A DNA stretch of 64,000 nt, taken from contig NZ_LR760298.1 of assembly GCF_902806445.1 (NCBI RefSeq), forward strand, positions 1,240,001 through 1,304,000. Direction: 5' to 3'. A model generated the notes under the pieces. It made no database searches, was not told where the DNA came from, and was given only the letters and a program-made list of their open reading frames with translations. This DNA comes from Listeria sp. PSOL-1. Its GTDB lineage: Bacteria; Bacillota; Bacilli; Lactobacillales; Listeriaceae. Below are positions 18,806 through 29,090 of this stretch, piece by piece. Position 1 is the first letter of the stretch. Each line of letters opens with the position of its first letter. A program made the position numbers and the translations under genes.

Positions 18806-20599
18806 TTACTCCTTTGTAGAAAGAGGTAAGCTGATAATAAAAGAAGAACCTTTACCAAGCTCACTTTCTATTGTAATTTTCCCATTATGTGCTTCGACGA
18901 TATTTTTAACAATCGCCAGACCAATCCCTGTACCTGCCTTACTTCTAGTTCTTGCTTTGTCTGCTTTATAAAAGCGTTCAAATAAATATGGAATATCTTG
19001 TTCTGGTATACCAACGCCATTATCTTGAACGACGATAAGGAGTTGTTCGTTTACTTCATCTACTGACTCCTTCACAGTGACAACACCATGATAGCCACTT
19101 CTTCCAGTATGACGAATCGCATTCATGATTAAATTAATTAATACTTGTTCCAACCGATCTGTATCAAATTGATAAACAAGGTCTGGATCTCTTGCATCTA
19201 TTTTAAGTTCAACAAAGTTTTCACGCGCTAATACACCAAAATTTGAAACAACTTTTTTAATGAATGGTACAACCTTCTGCTCTTTCTTGTCTAAATGATT
19301 AAAACCAGCTTCCATTCTAGCTAGATCGAGCATATCATTTACCAAACGGCCAATTCTCAGTGATTCTTCATAAATAATTTGTGCAAATTCACGAACTTCT
19401 TCTTCGTTTTGAGCGATTCCATCAATAATCGCTTCACTATAACCTTGAAGCATCGAAATGGGTGTTCTAAGTTCATGCGAAATATTACTTACAAAGTCAC
19501 TTTTCATTTTTTCTAATCGTTTTTCTTCCGTTACATCACGAATAACCGCGACAATACTACGGACATTTTCACCGTTATAAAGCAGCGTTAAAATTGTAAC
19601 ATATGTTTGATCCCCAAATGTAATTTCGCCAACTTGTTCATCTTGTGTTTTCGAAATCGCATCTAACATCGTATTTAGCTTTTCTGGGATCAAGACCCGT
19701 TCAATATTTTCATTGGAAAAGAACCAATTATGGAGAAATTCTTCCGCAGGTGGATTGCTTAAAATAATGGTTTTATCAATATTGAATTTAATCACACCAT
19801 CAGCCATACCAACTAAAATATTCGAAAGCTGCTCTTTTTCTTGTTGCAGAGCAGTAATATTATATTTCAGCTGCTGTGCCATGTTGTTAAAAGCAATCCC
19901 TAAGTCTCCTATTTCATCATGTGTATAGCTCGGTACCCGATTATCAAAATTCCCACGGGATACAGCAACAGCAATTTTTTTCATTTCCCTAAGCGGAAAA
20001 GCCATCCGTGAAGAGAAAATAAATGAAAGCAATGATGTAACTAAAATCGCTCCAATCCCAGCAATAAGAAGGGTTCTTGTTGTTTTTTTATTGACATTTA
20101 AAATGTCAATATAAGACTTATAAACATAGACAACGCCCGTTTCCCCATTTGTGAGTTTAAAAGGCTTCACCGTAAGTTCGACAGGAAGCTCATGCCTGTT
20201 ATCTTTGAAATCATACTTCATGGTTAATTTTTCAGCTGACTGTAAAGCTTTTTGAATTTTGGCATCGCTTGTCAACTTATCAATGGTACTGCGAGAAATT
20301 TTATCCGGAGATGGGTTATAATAGACACTTTTTTGATTTTGTGCAACAATCACCCCTGTTGTTTTGTTGAGCAAATTCAGTGCTTCAGAACCACTTTCTT
20401 GATTTTTCATTACTTGGTTTTTCGCTTCCATAATGGAGATGATGCCACTTGCAGTATGCTCTAATTCTTTTTCAATTTCACTAAAATTATTTTTTTCATA
20501 AACCATGGCTACCAAAAAACCACATATAACCATAACACCTATCAAGAGCAAAATAATTGTGCTCCAAATTTTACCAACGATACTATTCCAGAGTTTCAT
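18806..20599 (-). CDS. resE: Sensor histidine kinase ResE
   Basis: Membrane sensor of 597 residues: transmembrane helices at about 12-32 and 178-198 bracket an extracytoplasmic domain, followed by HAMP (about 200-250), PAS (about 258-360), HisKA with SHELRTPISMLQGY, and an ATPase domain with NLIMNAIRHT, DNGVGIP and GTGIGLAIVK. In Bacillus ResE responds to oxygen limitation and nitric oxide and phosphorylates ResD. The resABC cytochrome maturation genes that precede resDE in Bacillus are not here; rluB is. Confidence 0.93.
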   Translation of the reverse strand: MKLWNSIVGKIWSTIILLLIGVMVICGFLVAMVYEKNNFSEIEKELEHTASGIISIMEAKNQVMKNQESGSEALNLLNKTTGVIVAQNQKSVYYNPSPDKISRSTIDKLTSDAKIQKALQSAEKLTMKYDFKDNRHELPVELTVKPFKLTNGETGVVYVYKSYIDILNVNKKTTRTLLIAGIGAILVTSLLSFIFSSRMAFPLREMKKIAVAVSRGNFDNRVPSYTHDEIGDLGIAFNNMAQQLKYNITALQQEKEQLSNILVGMADGVIKFNIDKTIILSNPPAEEFLHNWFFSNENIERVLIPEKLNTMLDAISKTQDEQVGEITFGDQTYVTILTLLYNGENVRSIVAVIRDVTEEKRLEKMKSDFVSNISHELRTPISMLQGYSEAIIDGIAQNEEEVREFAQIIYEESLRIGRLVNDMLDLARMEAGFNHLDKKEQKVVPFIKKVVSNFGVLARENFVELKIDARDPDLVYQFDTDRLEQVLINLIMNAIRHTGRSGYHGVVTVKESVDEVNEQLLIVVQDNGVGIPEQDIPYLFERFYKADKARTRSKAGTGIGLAIVKNIVEAHNGKITIESELGKGSSFIISLPLSTKE

Positions 20600-20681
20600 T
20601 CATTCACCTCAAATTGGACCTAGCATAAATAAACAGGCTATGTAGCGATTGTTTTTACAACCTTCACAACCTGCCCATTCT

Positions 20682-21398
20682 TTATTCTTCCGGTACCGCA
20701 AATTTATAACCTAATCCCCAAACGGTCACGATCATCTTAGCAGCTGCCTCTGAAACTTCTAATAATTTTTCACGTAGACGCTTAATGTGTGTATCAATCG
20801 TTCGTAAATCGCCAAAAAATTCATATCGCCAAACTTCTTTTAACAATGATTCCCGATCATAAACTTTATCTGGTGATCTTGCTAAATAATAGAGCAAGTC
20901 ATATTCTTTCGGTGTTAAAGGAATTTCTTGTCCATCAACCGTCACGCGATGTGCTTCATTATCAATTGAAATATGTGGGAATGTGAGCACATCCCCTGGA
21001 GCGCTTGCAACAAGATTTTCATTTGATTGTTTGCCTCGCCTAAGCACAGCTTTGACACGTAAAACAACTTCTCTTGGACTAAATGGTTTTACAATATAAT
21101 CATCAGCGCCAACCTCAAATCCCTGTACTCGATTCGCTTCTTCGCCTTTTGCAGTGAGCATAACAACCGGTGTTGCTTTATGTTCTCGTAGTTCATGGCA
21201 AGCTTCTATTCCATCTTTTCCAGGCATCATCAAATCTAGCAGAATAACATCATAATCAGTTTCAAGTGCCATTTCTAGGGCTTGATCCCCATCGCTTGCT
21301 TCTTCAATTTGAAAATTTTCTCTCTCCAAATACATTTTTAAAAGACGTCTGATGCGGTCTTCATCATCAACAACGAGCACTTTTACTTGATCACTCAT
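20682..21398 (-). CDS. resD: Response regulator ResD
   Basis: OmpR-family regulator of 238 residues. The receiver domain has D11/D12, the phospho-acceptor D55 (LLDLMMP), the conserved threonine in MLTAKGEE and lysine in IVKPF. The C-terminal winged-helix DNA-binding domain ends with TVWGLGYKF. The stop is 82 bases upstream of resE. It controls respiratory and anaerobic genes in relatives. Confidence 0.94.
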   Translation of the reverse strand: MSDQVKVLVVDDEDRIRRLLKMYLERENFQIEEASDGDQALEMALETDYDVILLDLMMPGKDGIEACHELREHKATPVVMLTAKGEEANRVQGFEVGADDYIVKPFSPREVVLRVKAVLRRGKQSNENLVASAPGDVLTFPHISIDNEAHRVTVDGQEIPLTPKEYDLLYYLARSPDKVYDRESLLKEVWRYEFFGDLRTIDTHIKRLREKLLEVSEAAAKMIVTVWGLGYKFAVPEE

Positions 21399-21575
21399 AA
21401 GAACTCATCCCCCAATTTATATCTTCATTGCTGTGTCTTTTCCTAATCAGACTGACAAGATGGCCAAAAAAGTACTCATATACTTCTCTCATTTTGACAC
21501 AATATACTGCTTCAAGATAAATTATACATGTTTTTAATAAAATATTCTAATACTAACTTTAATCTTTAACAAATA

Positions 21576-22307
21576 TTACTTATTTCCACCGAATTGCGCA
21601 AGATTTTTAAGCTGTTTCACTTCATGATGACTAAGTTCACGACGCTCTCCAGCATTCATGCCATGCAAATTTAAAAAGGCATACTCTTCACGCACAAGTT
21701 TTTGGACAGGGGTGCCAATCGCTTCAAACATTTTCCTCACTTGCCGATTTCGGCCTTCATGAATGGTCAGTGTGACAATCGCTTTATTTTTGGACTTATC
21801 AAATGAGCGCATTCGCACTTTAGCTTTAGCTGTTTTTTTTCCTTCTAGGATGATACCACGTTCTAGTTTGCGAAGGTCCTCTTTTTCAGGAATTCCTTTT
21901 AGGCGAGCGGTGTAAGTTTTTGTTATCTTATGACGTGGATGCATTAACAAATTAGCAAAATCCCCATCATTTGTCATCAACAAAAGTCCAGATGTTTCAT
22001 AATCAAGGCGCCCCACTGGATAAAGTCGTTCGGGAATATCGATAAAATAATCAGTAACCACCTTTCTCCCTTTATCGTCAGTGACCGTTGAAACAATCCC
22101 TCGAGGCTTATAAAATAAAAAATAACGATGTTCTTCTTTTGTCAGCGGAGTTCCACCAACATCAATTTTATCTGAAGAAGAAACTTTTATGCCAAGTTCT
22201 GTGACGATTTTACCATTAACCGTTACTTTGCCTTCTGTAATTAATTTTTCTGCCTTACGACGCGAAGTAATTCCCGCATTCGCAATTACTTTTTGCAAAC
22301 GTTCCAT
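21576..22307 (-). CDS. rluB: 23S rRNA pseudouridine synthase RluB type
   Basis: Modifies uridines of 23S rRNA. The 243 residues carry an N-terminal S4 RNA-binding domain (about 1-60) and the catalytic GRLDYETSGLLLMTNDG with its aspartate. The start ATG overlaps the scpB stop as TGATG. A GTG directly before it could also serve. Gene order rluB-scpB-scpA is conserved in Firmicutes. Confidence 0.93.
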   Translation of the reverse strand: MERLQKVIANAGITSRRKAEKLITEGKVTVNGKIVTELGIKVSSSDKIDVGGTPLTKEEHRYFLFYKPRGIVSTVTDDKGRKVVTDYFIDIPERLYPVGRLDYETSGLLLMTNDGDFANLLMHPRHKITKTYTARLKGIPEKEDLRKLERGIILEGKKTAKAKVRMRSFDKSKNKAIVTLTIHEGRNRQVRKMFEAIGTPVQKLVREEYAFLNLHGMNAGERRELSHHEVKQLKNLAQFGGNK

Positions 22308-22906
22308 CACTGTTTTTCTCCTTCCACCTGGCTTTTTTGGTTGAATTTATTAAAAAATAGATCGACTTCATCTTGATCTGGTTCCTCGTTCGCTTCTTTA
22401 AGCTGTGGCAAATCTTGTAAGCAGTTTAAGCCAAAAGCATCGAGAAATTCTGTTGTCGTTACATATAGCTTAGCACGTCCAATACTTTCTGTGCGACCTT
22501 TATCAGTGATTAACCCTTTTGCGATTAGCGTCCGGATTGGTCCATCTGATTGAACGCCGCGAATTTCATCAACTTCGATTCGAGTAATCGGCTGCTTATA
22601 AGCAATAATCGCCAGTGTCTCGAGTGATGCTTGTGAAAGTGTACCTGCTTGAGGAGTCTCTACTAATTTACGTAAATACAGTGCATTTTCTTTTTTTGTG
22701 GCGAGCTGAAATGATCCCGCAAGTTCAAGTAAAATCAAGCCTCGCGCTTTATCATGAGCATAATTTTCGCTTATGGTTTCTAGTAAATCAAGCGCTTCAA
22801 TATGCGTGATTTCCATAACTTCCGTGATTCGTTTCACTTTGATGCCCTCATCACCTGCAGCAAAGAGCAAACTTTCTAAAATCCCTAATTGTTGTTCTTT
22901 ATCCAC
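22307..22906 (-). CDS. scpB: Segregation and condensation protein B
   Basis: Accessory subunit of the SMC-ScpA-ScpB condensin that compacts and segregates the chromosome. The 199 residues form two winged helices, including ETLAIIAYKQPITRIEVDEIRG. The start overlaps scpA by 8 bases. Confidence 0.95.
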   Translation of the reverse strand: MDKEQQLGILESLLFAAGDEGIKVKRITEVMEITHIEALDLLETISENYAHDKARGLILLELAGSFQLATKKENALYLRKLVETPQAGTLSQASLETLAIIAYKQPITRIEVDEIRGVQSDGPIRTLIAKGLITDKGRTESIGRAKLYVTTTEFLDAFGLNCLQDLPQLKEANEEPDQDEVDLFFNKFNQKSQVEGEKQ

Positions 22907-23651
22907 TTTTGACTTCTCCTCTATTTTCTACATATAAGTCAGCAAAGCTATGATCTTGCTCAACATAAATCATTTTTCGCTTCATCAATTCAAGCAACGC
23001 CAAAAAGGTAACAACGATCTGTTCTTTTGTATTCTGTTCAACAAATAACATGTCAAATTTCACCTTGCAGCTTGCTTCTCTTAGTCGATTCATCACTTCA
23101 TTCATACGCTCATCAATTGAAATCTCTTGTGTTGTAATCCTTGTATGAAGCGGTTTGCTAAATTTTTGCCGTCGCAATAATTTATTAAAGGCACCAAGCA
23201 TATCATTAAGTGAAACATTCATTTCTACGGGCAACGTCTCATCTTGATATTCCGCTAAATCCATCGGCGGTTTGCTGAAATAAAAACTACGTTCCGTTTC
23301 CTTTTCCTTCAGTTCAAGCGCCGCATCTTTATAGCGTTTATATTCCATTAAGCGTTCTACTAATTCATCACGTGGGTCAGCCTCAAGCTCATACTCAGCA
23401 TCGGCGAATTCAATTTCTTGCTTTGGTAATAACATTTGGCTTTTAATTGCTAAAAGGGTGGCAGCCATCACTAAGTATTCACTGGCAATATCAAGTTCAA
23501 GGATTTGCATCGCATGAACAAATTCCATGTATTGATCAGTTATTTCGACCATTGGAATGTCATAAATATCAATTTCGAGCTTACCGATTAAATGCAGGAG
23601 CAAATCAAGCGGACCTTCAAATGCATCGACTTTAAAATTTATTTCAACCAT
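22899..23651 (-). CDS. scpA: Segregation and condensation protein A (kleisin)
   Basis: Kleisin bridging the SMC heads, 250 residues. The N-terminal FEGPLDLLLHLI motif and EYLVMAATLLAIKSQMLLP are characteristic, with a C-terminal winged helix. It begins 5 bases downstream of the lysA stop and continues into scpB and rluB as one unit. Confidence 0.95.
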   Translation of the reverse strand: MVEINFKVDAFEGPLDLLLHLIGKLEIDIYDIPMVEITDQYMEFVHAMQILELDIASEYLVMAATLLAIKSQMLLPKQEIEFADAEYELEADPRDELVERLMEYKRYKDAALELKEKETERSFYFSKPPMDLAEYQDETLPVEMNVSLNDMLGAFNKLLRRQKFSKPLHTRITTQEISIDERMNEVMNRLREASCKVKFDMLFVEQNTKEQIVVTFLALLELMKRKMIYVEQDHSFADLYVENRGEVKSG

Positions 23652-23656
23652 TCCTA

Positions 23657-24976
23657 TTACACCTCAATAAATGAAAGATCATTTCGCACCAAATCAGCGT
23701 AACTTTCACGTTTAATCACTAGCTTATCTTGCCCATCTTCTACAAAAACAACAGCAGGACGCGGAATCCGGTTATAGTTACTTGCCATCGAATAACCATA
23801 AGCCCCCGTGCAAAAGACAGCTAAAATTTCCTCACTAAACGCTTTCGGTAATCGCAAATCCCAAATCAACATATCTCCTGATTCACAACATTTCCCAGCA
23901 ATCGCTACGGTCTCTTCTGTTTTCCCAAGTGGATTCTTTGCTAAAACCGCTTCATACTGTGCTTCATATAAAGCAGGGCGAATATTATCATTCATGCCGC
24001 CATCTACAGCAACATAGTCTCTTATCCCAGGGACTTCCTTGCGTGAGCCGATTTTATAAAGCGTTGTACCTGCTTCACCAACAAGCGACCTACCAGGCTC
24101 AATCCAAATCTCTGGCATTTCTAGCCTATGATTTATTGCCATTTGTTTAACTTCTTGAACAATTTGTCTAACGTATTCGCTTGGATCTAATGGTTGATCA
24201 TCTTGTGTATAACGCACGCCAAAACCCCCGCCTAAATTAAGTACTTTAGACTCAAAGCCAAGCGAATCGCGCCATAAAACAAGTTGCTCCATAATACGAT
24301 GTGCTGCCATAACAAAGCCAGTTGTTTCAAAAATTTGTGAACCAATATGACAATGCAGGCCAATTAAATCAAATTGTTCCTCTGCCGCTAAAACCTCTTG
24401 AATCGCTTTTTCAGCCTGACCATTTGTTAGTCCAAAACCAAATTTTGAATCATCTTGTCCAGTTAAAATATAATCATGCGTATGTGCTTCGATACCTGGT
24501 GTAACACGAATAAGCACGGCCATTTTTTGCTTTCTTTCTTCAAGTAGTTTTTGTAGCAAAGTAATCTCATCATAATTATCAAGAACAATACAACCAATAT
24601 CATAATCAAGAGCCATCTTTAATTCTTCGGCTGTTTTATTATTTCCATGGAAGTGAATTCGTTCTTTAGGAAAATTTGCTTTTATTGCCGTATAAAGCTC
24701 TCCTCCTGAAACAACGTCCAGTGATAAATCTTCTTCAGCCATCAGCTGGTAAATTGCAATGGAAGAAAAAGCCTTACTTGCATAGGCTACTTGCGCATCT
24801 ATTTCCATCTCTGCAAAAGTTTTTTTAAAACCCCGTGCACGGTCACGAATAAGCGCTACATCATAAACGTAAAGTGGCGTACCATATTTTTGAGCGAGCT
24901 TTAATGTATCCACACCACCAACTTCAAGATGTCCTTTTTCATTAACATTCATTGTACCATACCGTTCAAATGTCAT
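23657..24976 (-). CDS. lysA: Diaminopimelate decarboxylase
   Basis: Converts meso-diaminopimelate to lysine with PLP. It has 439 residues: the PLP lysine in AYASKAFS, the HCHIGSQI and GGGFGVRYT motifs, EPGRSLVGEAG and CCESGDML near the C-terminus. I chose the ATG at 24976 after GAGGTGG rather than an upstream frame start. The DAP-producing dapF is also in this window (60.4 kb) but in a separate unit. No lysine riboswitch was seen upstream. Confidence 0.94.
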   Translation of the reverse strand: MTFERYGTMNVNEKGHLEVGGVDTLKLAQKYGTPLYVYDVALIRDRARGFKKTFAEMEIDAQVAYASKAFSSIAIYQLMAEEDLSLDVVSGGELYTAIKANFPKERIHFHGNNKTAEELKMALDYDIGCIVLDNYDEITLLQKLLEERKQKMAVLIRVTPGIEAHTHDYILTGQDDSKFGFGLTNGQAEKAIQEVLAAEEQFDLIGLHCHIGSQIFETTGFVMAAHRIMEQLVLWRDSLGFESKVLNLGGGFGVRYTQDDQPLDPSEYVRQIVQEVKQMAINHRLEMPEIWIEPGRSLVGEAGTTLYKIGSRKEVPGIRDYVAVDGGMNDNIRPALYEAQYEAVLAKNPLGKTEETVAIAGKCCESGDMLIWDLRLPKAFSEEILAVFCTGAYGYSMASNYNRIPRPAVVFVEDGQDKLVIKRESYADLVRNDLSFIEV

Positions 24977-25104
24977 ACTTATTCCCACCTCTTCAACCGG
25001 AATTTTCAACTTTTTACAATTCTTTTCTATAGTAGCACAACAAGCTACGCCCTACAATAAAATATTTTCTCATAAAAGCTTTTTACTATTCAAAAGCTTA
25101 GGAG

Positions 25105-25156
25105 ATAAATGGGTTTCACCATATTTTTTAGTGAAAATATGGTGAAACCCATTTAT
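25105..25156. other. Perfect 23-bp hairpin between pnp and lysA
   Basis: ATAAATGGGTTTCACCATAT followed by TTT is exactly complementary to the segment at 25134-25156, with a 6-base loop. It lies after pnp on the minus strand and probably terminates it, although no T run follows the stem. Confidence 0.7.
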
Positions 25157-25185
25157 CCTCTTCATTTCATTGACCAAAAATCCAC

Positions 25186-26001
25186 TTAAAGTTTAGCAAT
25201 GATTGCCTTCACATAAGTTAAAAATGTTTTTTGGACTCGGTCTGTTGTCTCGATTACTTCTTCATGTGAAAGCGGCTGATCAAGAATTCCCGCTGCCATA
25301 TTGGTAATACATGAGATTCCCAATACCTCTATTCCTGCATGACGAGCAACAATGACCTCAGCAACCGTTGACATTCCAACGGCATCTGCTCCAAGTGTCC
25401 TGATCATTCGAATTTCGGCAGGCGTTTCATATGTCGGGCCACTAAATCCAGCATAAACGCCTTCACGAGTTGGAATATCAAGTGAAAGTGCAATCTTGCG
25501 TGCTTTTTCGCGTAATCTTAAGCTATACGCTTCTGACATATCAGGGAAACGTGGCCCAAAATACGACTCATTTGGTCCAATAAGTGGATTTGTTCCCGTA
25601 AAATTAATATGATCAGCAATTAACATCAGGTCACCTGCATGAAATAATTCATTAACGCCACCTGCAGCATTGGTAACAAGTAAAATTTCTACCCCTAACG
25701 CTTTCATCACTCGAACTGGAAAAGTAACTTCTTCCATTGAATAACCTTCATAATAGTGAAAACGTCCCTGCATAGCAACCACTTCTTTTTGCTCAATCGT
25801 TCCAAAAACAAACTGCCCCGCATGTCCTTCTACAGTAGAAACAGGAAAATGGGGAATTTCCTCGTAAGCTATTTTTGTTGAACCCACCATTTCATCAGCC
25901 AAAACCCCTAAACCAGAACCAAGAATCAAGCCAATCTTAGGTTTCCCTTGATACGCATCTTTAATTTTCAAAACCGCTTGATTTACTTTTTCAATACTCA
26001 T
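25186..26001 (-). CDS. pnp: Purine nucleoside phosphorylase (PunA type)
   Basis: Phosphorolysis of guanosine/inosine-type nucleosides. The 271 residues match the trimeric class: GSGLGVLAD phosphate loop, STVEGHAGQF, MQGRFHYYEGYS, TNAAGGVN and GPTYETPAEIRM. It follows deoB by 19 bases, and the ribose-1-phosphate product is the substrate of DeoB. Confidence 0.94.
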   Translation of the reverse strand: MSIEKVNQAVLKIKDAYQGKPKIGLILGSGLGVLADEMVGSTKIAYEEIPHFPVSTVEGHAGQFVFGTIEQKEVVAMQGRFHYYEGYSMEEVTFPVRVMKALGVEILLVTNAAGGVNELFHAGDLMLIADHINFTGTNPLIGPNESYFGPRFPDMSEAYSLRLREKARKIALSLDIPTREGVYAGFSGPTYETPAEIRMIRTLGADAVGMSTVAEVIVARHAGIEVLGISCITNMAAGILDQPLSHEEVIETTDRVQKTFLTYVKAIIAKL

Positions 26002-26020
26002 CTCTTGTAGCCAGCCTCTC

Positions 26021-27199
26021 TTATTTCAAATTTGCTAAAAAGCTTGTACCATATTCAGGCATTTTGACAGAAAAATTATCAGCAACCGTTGCTCCGAGAT
26101 CAGCAAAAGTCTTACGTAGTGGCAATTCTTTTCCTTCATTAAAACGCTTCGAATAAACAAGTAATGGAACATATTCACGTGTATGATCCGTACCACGATA
26201 AGTTGGATCATTCCCGTGATCTGCAGTAATCAGCAATAAATCATTTTCGTCTAGTTTGGCAAATACTTCAGGAAGGCGTGCGTCAAACTCCTCAAGCGCT
26301 TTTCCGTAACCGATTGGATCACGACGATGACCAAATAACGCATCAAAATCCACTAAATTTAAAAAACTAATTCCCTTAAAATCTTGACTGAGTACATTGA
26401 TTAGCTGATCCATTCCATCCATATTTGATTTCGTTCGAATCGATTCTGTCACGCCTTCCCCGTCAAAAATATCACTAATTTTTCCAATTGCAATAACGCT
26501 TTTCCCATCCTCTTTTAAAGCGTTCATGACAGTCGGTTTGAAAGGTTTTAACGCATAATCATGGCGATTTGCAGTGCGCTTAAAGCTTCCCTTTTTACCA
26601 ATGTAAGGTCTTGCAATAATTCGACCAAGCATGTAAGGATCATCTAAAGTAATTTTGCGACAAAATTCACAAATCTCATAAAGTTCTTCTAGTGGGATAA
26701 TATCTTCATGTGCTGCAATTTGCAGCACAGAATCAGCCGAGGTATAGACAATCAGCGCGCCAGTCTTCATTTGTTCTTCGCCAAGCTCATCAATAATCTC
26801 TGTCCCACTTGCAGGCTTATTCCCAATCACAGCACGCCCTGTATGTGCTTCAATTTGGTCGATTAGCTCTTTTGGAAACCCATCTGGAAAAACACGAAAA
26901 GGTGTATCAATATAAAGACCCATAATTTCCCAATGCCCTGTCATCGTATCTTTACCACGTGAAGCTTCTTGCATTTTCGTATAATAAGCAAGCGGATGAT
27001 CTGTTTTTGGCACGCCCTTAATAACTTCAATATTTGAAAGTCCAAGCTTACTCATTTCAGGTAGATGCAATCCATTCATTTTTTCAGCGATATGACCAAA
27101 TGTATCCACGTCAAAGTCATCGAATTCAGAAGCATCCGGAGCCTCACCAATCCCGACAGAATCCATAACGATAATATGAATGCGTTTAAATTTATCCAT
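26021..27199 (-). CDS. deoB: Phosphopentomutase
   Basis: Interconverts (deoxy)ribose-1-phosphate and -5-phosphate, feeding nucleoside sugars into central metabolism. It has 392 residues of the alkaline-phosphatase-like metalloenzyme fold with [12 protein letters not shown] near the N-terminus, [12 protein letters not shown] and [19 protein letters not shown] metal-ligand motifs. I start at ATG 27199; a GTG 12 bases earlier has no ribosome site. Order xerD-deoB-pnp is as in Bacillus and Listeria. Confidence 0.95.
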   Translation of the reverse strand: MDKFKRIHIIVMDSVGIGEAPDASEFDDFDVDTFGHIAEKMNGLHLPEMSKLGLSNIEVIKGVPKTDHPLAYYTKMQEASRGKDTMTGHWEIMGLYIDTPFRVFPDGFPKELIDQIEAHTGRAVIGNKPASGTEIIDELGEEQMKTGALIVYTSADSVLQIAAHEDIIPLEELYEICEFCRKITLDDPYMLGRIIARPYIGKKGSFKRTANRHDYALKPFKPTVMNALKEDGKSVIAIGKISDIFDGEGVTESIRTKSNMDGMDQLINVLSQDFKGISFLNLVDFDALFGHRRDPIGYGKALEEFDARLPEVFAKLDENDLLLITADHGNDPTYRGTDHTREYVPLLVYSKRFNEGKELPLRKTFADLGATVADNFSVKMPEYGTSFLANLK

Positions 27200-27231
27200 T
27201 TTTTCAAACACCTTTCTATATTTATATTCTA

Positions 27232-28125
27232 CTAGGCACGAGGATGAAATTCTTTATAAACATCCTTTAAGCGTAGTTTAGTGACATGTGTATAAATTTG
27301 CGTTGTTGAAATATCAGCATGACCAAGAAGCTCCTGCACAGAGCGCAAGTCAGCACCATTTTCAAGTAAATGTGTCGCAAAAGAATGTCTAAGTGTATGA
27401 GGTGTAATTGGCTTCTCAATACCCGAATTTAATGCTAATTTCTTTAATATTTTCCAAAAACCTTGTCTGGTTAACCCTTTACCATGATGATTTAAAAAAA
27501 CTTCTTCGCTGCGATACGCTTTGTTTCTTAATTTTGGACGCGCGTGTTCAAGATAATTCGTTAACGCTGTGGTTGCAATTTTCCCAAGTGGAATGATTCG
27601 CTCCTTATCCCCTTTACCAATCGTTTGAATAAAACCCATATGAAGATGTAAATCGTCCATTTTTAACTTCACAAGTTCTGTGACACGAAGCCCGGTCGCA
27701 TAGAGAAGCTCTAACATCGCTAAGTCACGTATGCCAAAAGGTGTCGATGTATCTGGTGCTTCGAGCAATTTTTCAACTTCATGAAAACTCAGTACTTTTG
27801 GCAGCACCTTCGCTTGTTTTGGCGTTTCGATTTGAAGCATCGGGTCATGCGTCATTTTTTGATCTTGCAATAAAAAATGCAAAAACGAGCGAATAGAAGC
27901 AATATAACGTGCAATTGTTCGTGCTGACTTCCCATCTTCTCGTGCATACGCAAGAAAAGAAACAATATCCGTTCGTTTTATTTTTTCCGGATCTTCTGAA
28001 TGGCTATTTTCTTTGAAATAACAAGTAAAATAATGCAAATCCCGCTTATACGCTGTTAACGTGTTTTCTGACAGACCACGTTCAACCGTTAAAAAATGTA
28101 AAAAATCATCAATTAATTCATTCAT
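27232..28125 (-). CDS. xerD: Tyrosine recombinase XerD
   Basis: Site-specific recombinase that resolves chromosome dimers at dif with XerC. In its 297 residues the catalytic set is visible: Arg in [21 protein letters not shown], and [16 protein letters not shown] with the nucleophile Tyr. The N-terminal SAM-like DNA-binding domain starts [16 protein letters not shown]. No integrase-associated element flanks it; it is the housekeeping copy. Confidence 0.93.
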   Translation of the reverse strand: MNELIDDFLHFLTVERGLSENTLTAYKRDLHYFTCYFKENSHSEDPEKIKRTDIVSFLAYAREDGKSARTIARYIASIRSFLHFLLQDQKMTHDPMLQIETPKQAKVLPKVLSFHEVEKLLEAPDTSTPFGIRDLAMLELLYATGLRVTELVKLKMDDLHLHMGFIQTIGKGDKERIIPLGKIATTALTNYLEHARPKLRNKAYRSEEVFLNHHGKGLTRQGFWKILKKLALNSGIEKPITPHTLRHSFATHLLENGADLRSVQELLGHADISTTQIYTHVTKLRLKDVYKEFHPRA

Positions 28126-28191
28126 TGTTTCTCCTCCACAAACTCCATTTTAACATGAATTTTACTTGACGTGAATTTTTAAGGATTTTAA

Positions 28192-28299
28192 AAAATGAGC
28201 GATAAGCACGTTCATTTCAGACGTTTGATAAGTTATGAAGAAGTCCTTCATATTGCCTTTTACCAAACTTTTAAAATAAAGGTGTTTTTCGCTCATTTT
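28192..28299 (-). other. Large imperfect hairpin between fur and xerD
   Basis: Outer arms AAAATGAGCGA and CGCTCATTTT enclose inner pairings GTTTG..ATGAAG / CTTCAT..CAAAC, about 108 bases in all. On the minus strand it ends in TTTTTT and so could terminate fur. Its size is more than a terminator needs. Confidence 0.5.
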
Positions 28300-28310
28300 A
28301 TTACATTTTT

Positions 28311-28763
28311 TCATGCTTTTTTCGTTTGCTTCTTACAACTAGAACAAATCCCTTGAAAAGTCAATCGATGATCTTTTACTAAAAAATTCCAGCGCTCTTC
28401 AATGATTTTTTCAACATCTTCTAACAAATCTTCTTGTACTTCTTCAACAGAACCACATTCTAAACAAAGGAGATGATGATGAAAATGCTTCGCTCCTTCT
28501 TTTCTAAGATCATAACGAGAAACCCCATCCCCAAAATTAATCTTATCAACCACACGAAGCTCCGTCAGTAGTTCAAGCGTACGGTAAACAGTCGCAAGCC
28601 CAGTGTCAGGTGCAATTTCTTTTACACATAAAAAAACTTCTTCGGCACTTAAATGGTCTTTTTCATTTTCAAGGAGTACACGAACAGTGGCTTCCCGTTG
28701 CGGCGTTAATTTATAACTTGCTTCATGTAGCTGAGCTTTAATACGCCCAATGCGACCTTCCAT
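28311..28763 (-). CDS. fur: Ferric uptake regulator family protein
   Basis: Metal-dependent repressor of 150 residues. It has an N-terminal winged helix (LTPQREATVRVLLEN), the HFHHHLLCLECGS metal region with the first CxxC and a second CSSCK near the C-terminus forming the structural zinc site. A Fur-box-like sequence lies in its own upstream region and another in front of the divergent fhuC gene, so autoregulation is likely. Position next to xerD matches Listeria fur. Confidence 0.93.
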   Translation of the reverse strand: MEGRIGRIKAQLHEASYKLTPQREATVRVLLENEKDHLSAEEVFLCVKEIAPDTGLATVYRTLELLTELRVVDKINFGDGVSRYDLRKEGAKHFHHHLLCLECGSVEEVQEDLLEDVEKIIEERWNFLVKDHRLTFQGICSSCKKQTKKA

Positions 28764-28807
28764 CGATATTTTCCTCCTTTAACGCATTTATCAATTTTAC
28801 TATAAAT

Positions 28808-28822
28808 TAATTCTCATTATCA
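28808..28822 (-). promoter_or_regulatory. Fur-box-like site upstream of fur
   Basis: Minus strand TGATAATGAGAATTA, a 7-1-7 match to TGATAATNATTATCA with three mismatches, 45-60 bases upstream of the fur ATG. A second weaker site, TTGATTATCAATTAA, lies at 28951-28965. Confidence 0.55.
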
Positions 28823-29019
28823 ATCTCATCGGAAGAATATTTTAGAATAATTATTAATAAAATATTCTTGATTTTTCTTTATAGAAAAAGATTTATTTAC
28901 TGATATTACTATATTTACTAAGATATCATATTTTAGTTCAGCTGTCTATGTTGATTATCAATTAAATAAAAGTAAGCTAATTATCTATAATAATTATAAA
29001 TAAATTTCAAAAAAAACAC

Positions 29020-29048
29020 TTGCATCTTCCTCATAAAAATTTTATACT
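29020..29048 (+). promoter_or_regulatory. Promoter of the fhuC-like gene
   Basis: TTGCAT, exactly 17 bases, TATACT: a near-consensus vegetative promoter. The rest of the 327-base fur-fhuC gap is AT-rich with no open frame. Confidence 0.75.
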
Positions 29049-29052
29049 GAAT

Positions 29053-29067
29053 TGAGAATCATTATCA
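29053..29067 (+). promoter_or_regulatory. Fur box in front of fhuC
   Basis: TGAGAATCATTATCA matches the 7-1-7 Fur box with one mismatch and starts 5 bases after the -10, where bound Fur would block initiation. Confidence 0.85.
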
Positions 29068-29090
29068 ATAAAGCATTGGAGTGACCCACT

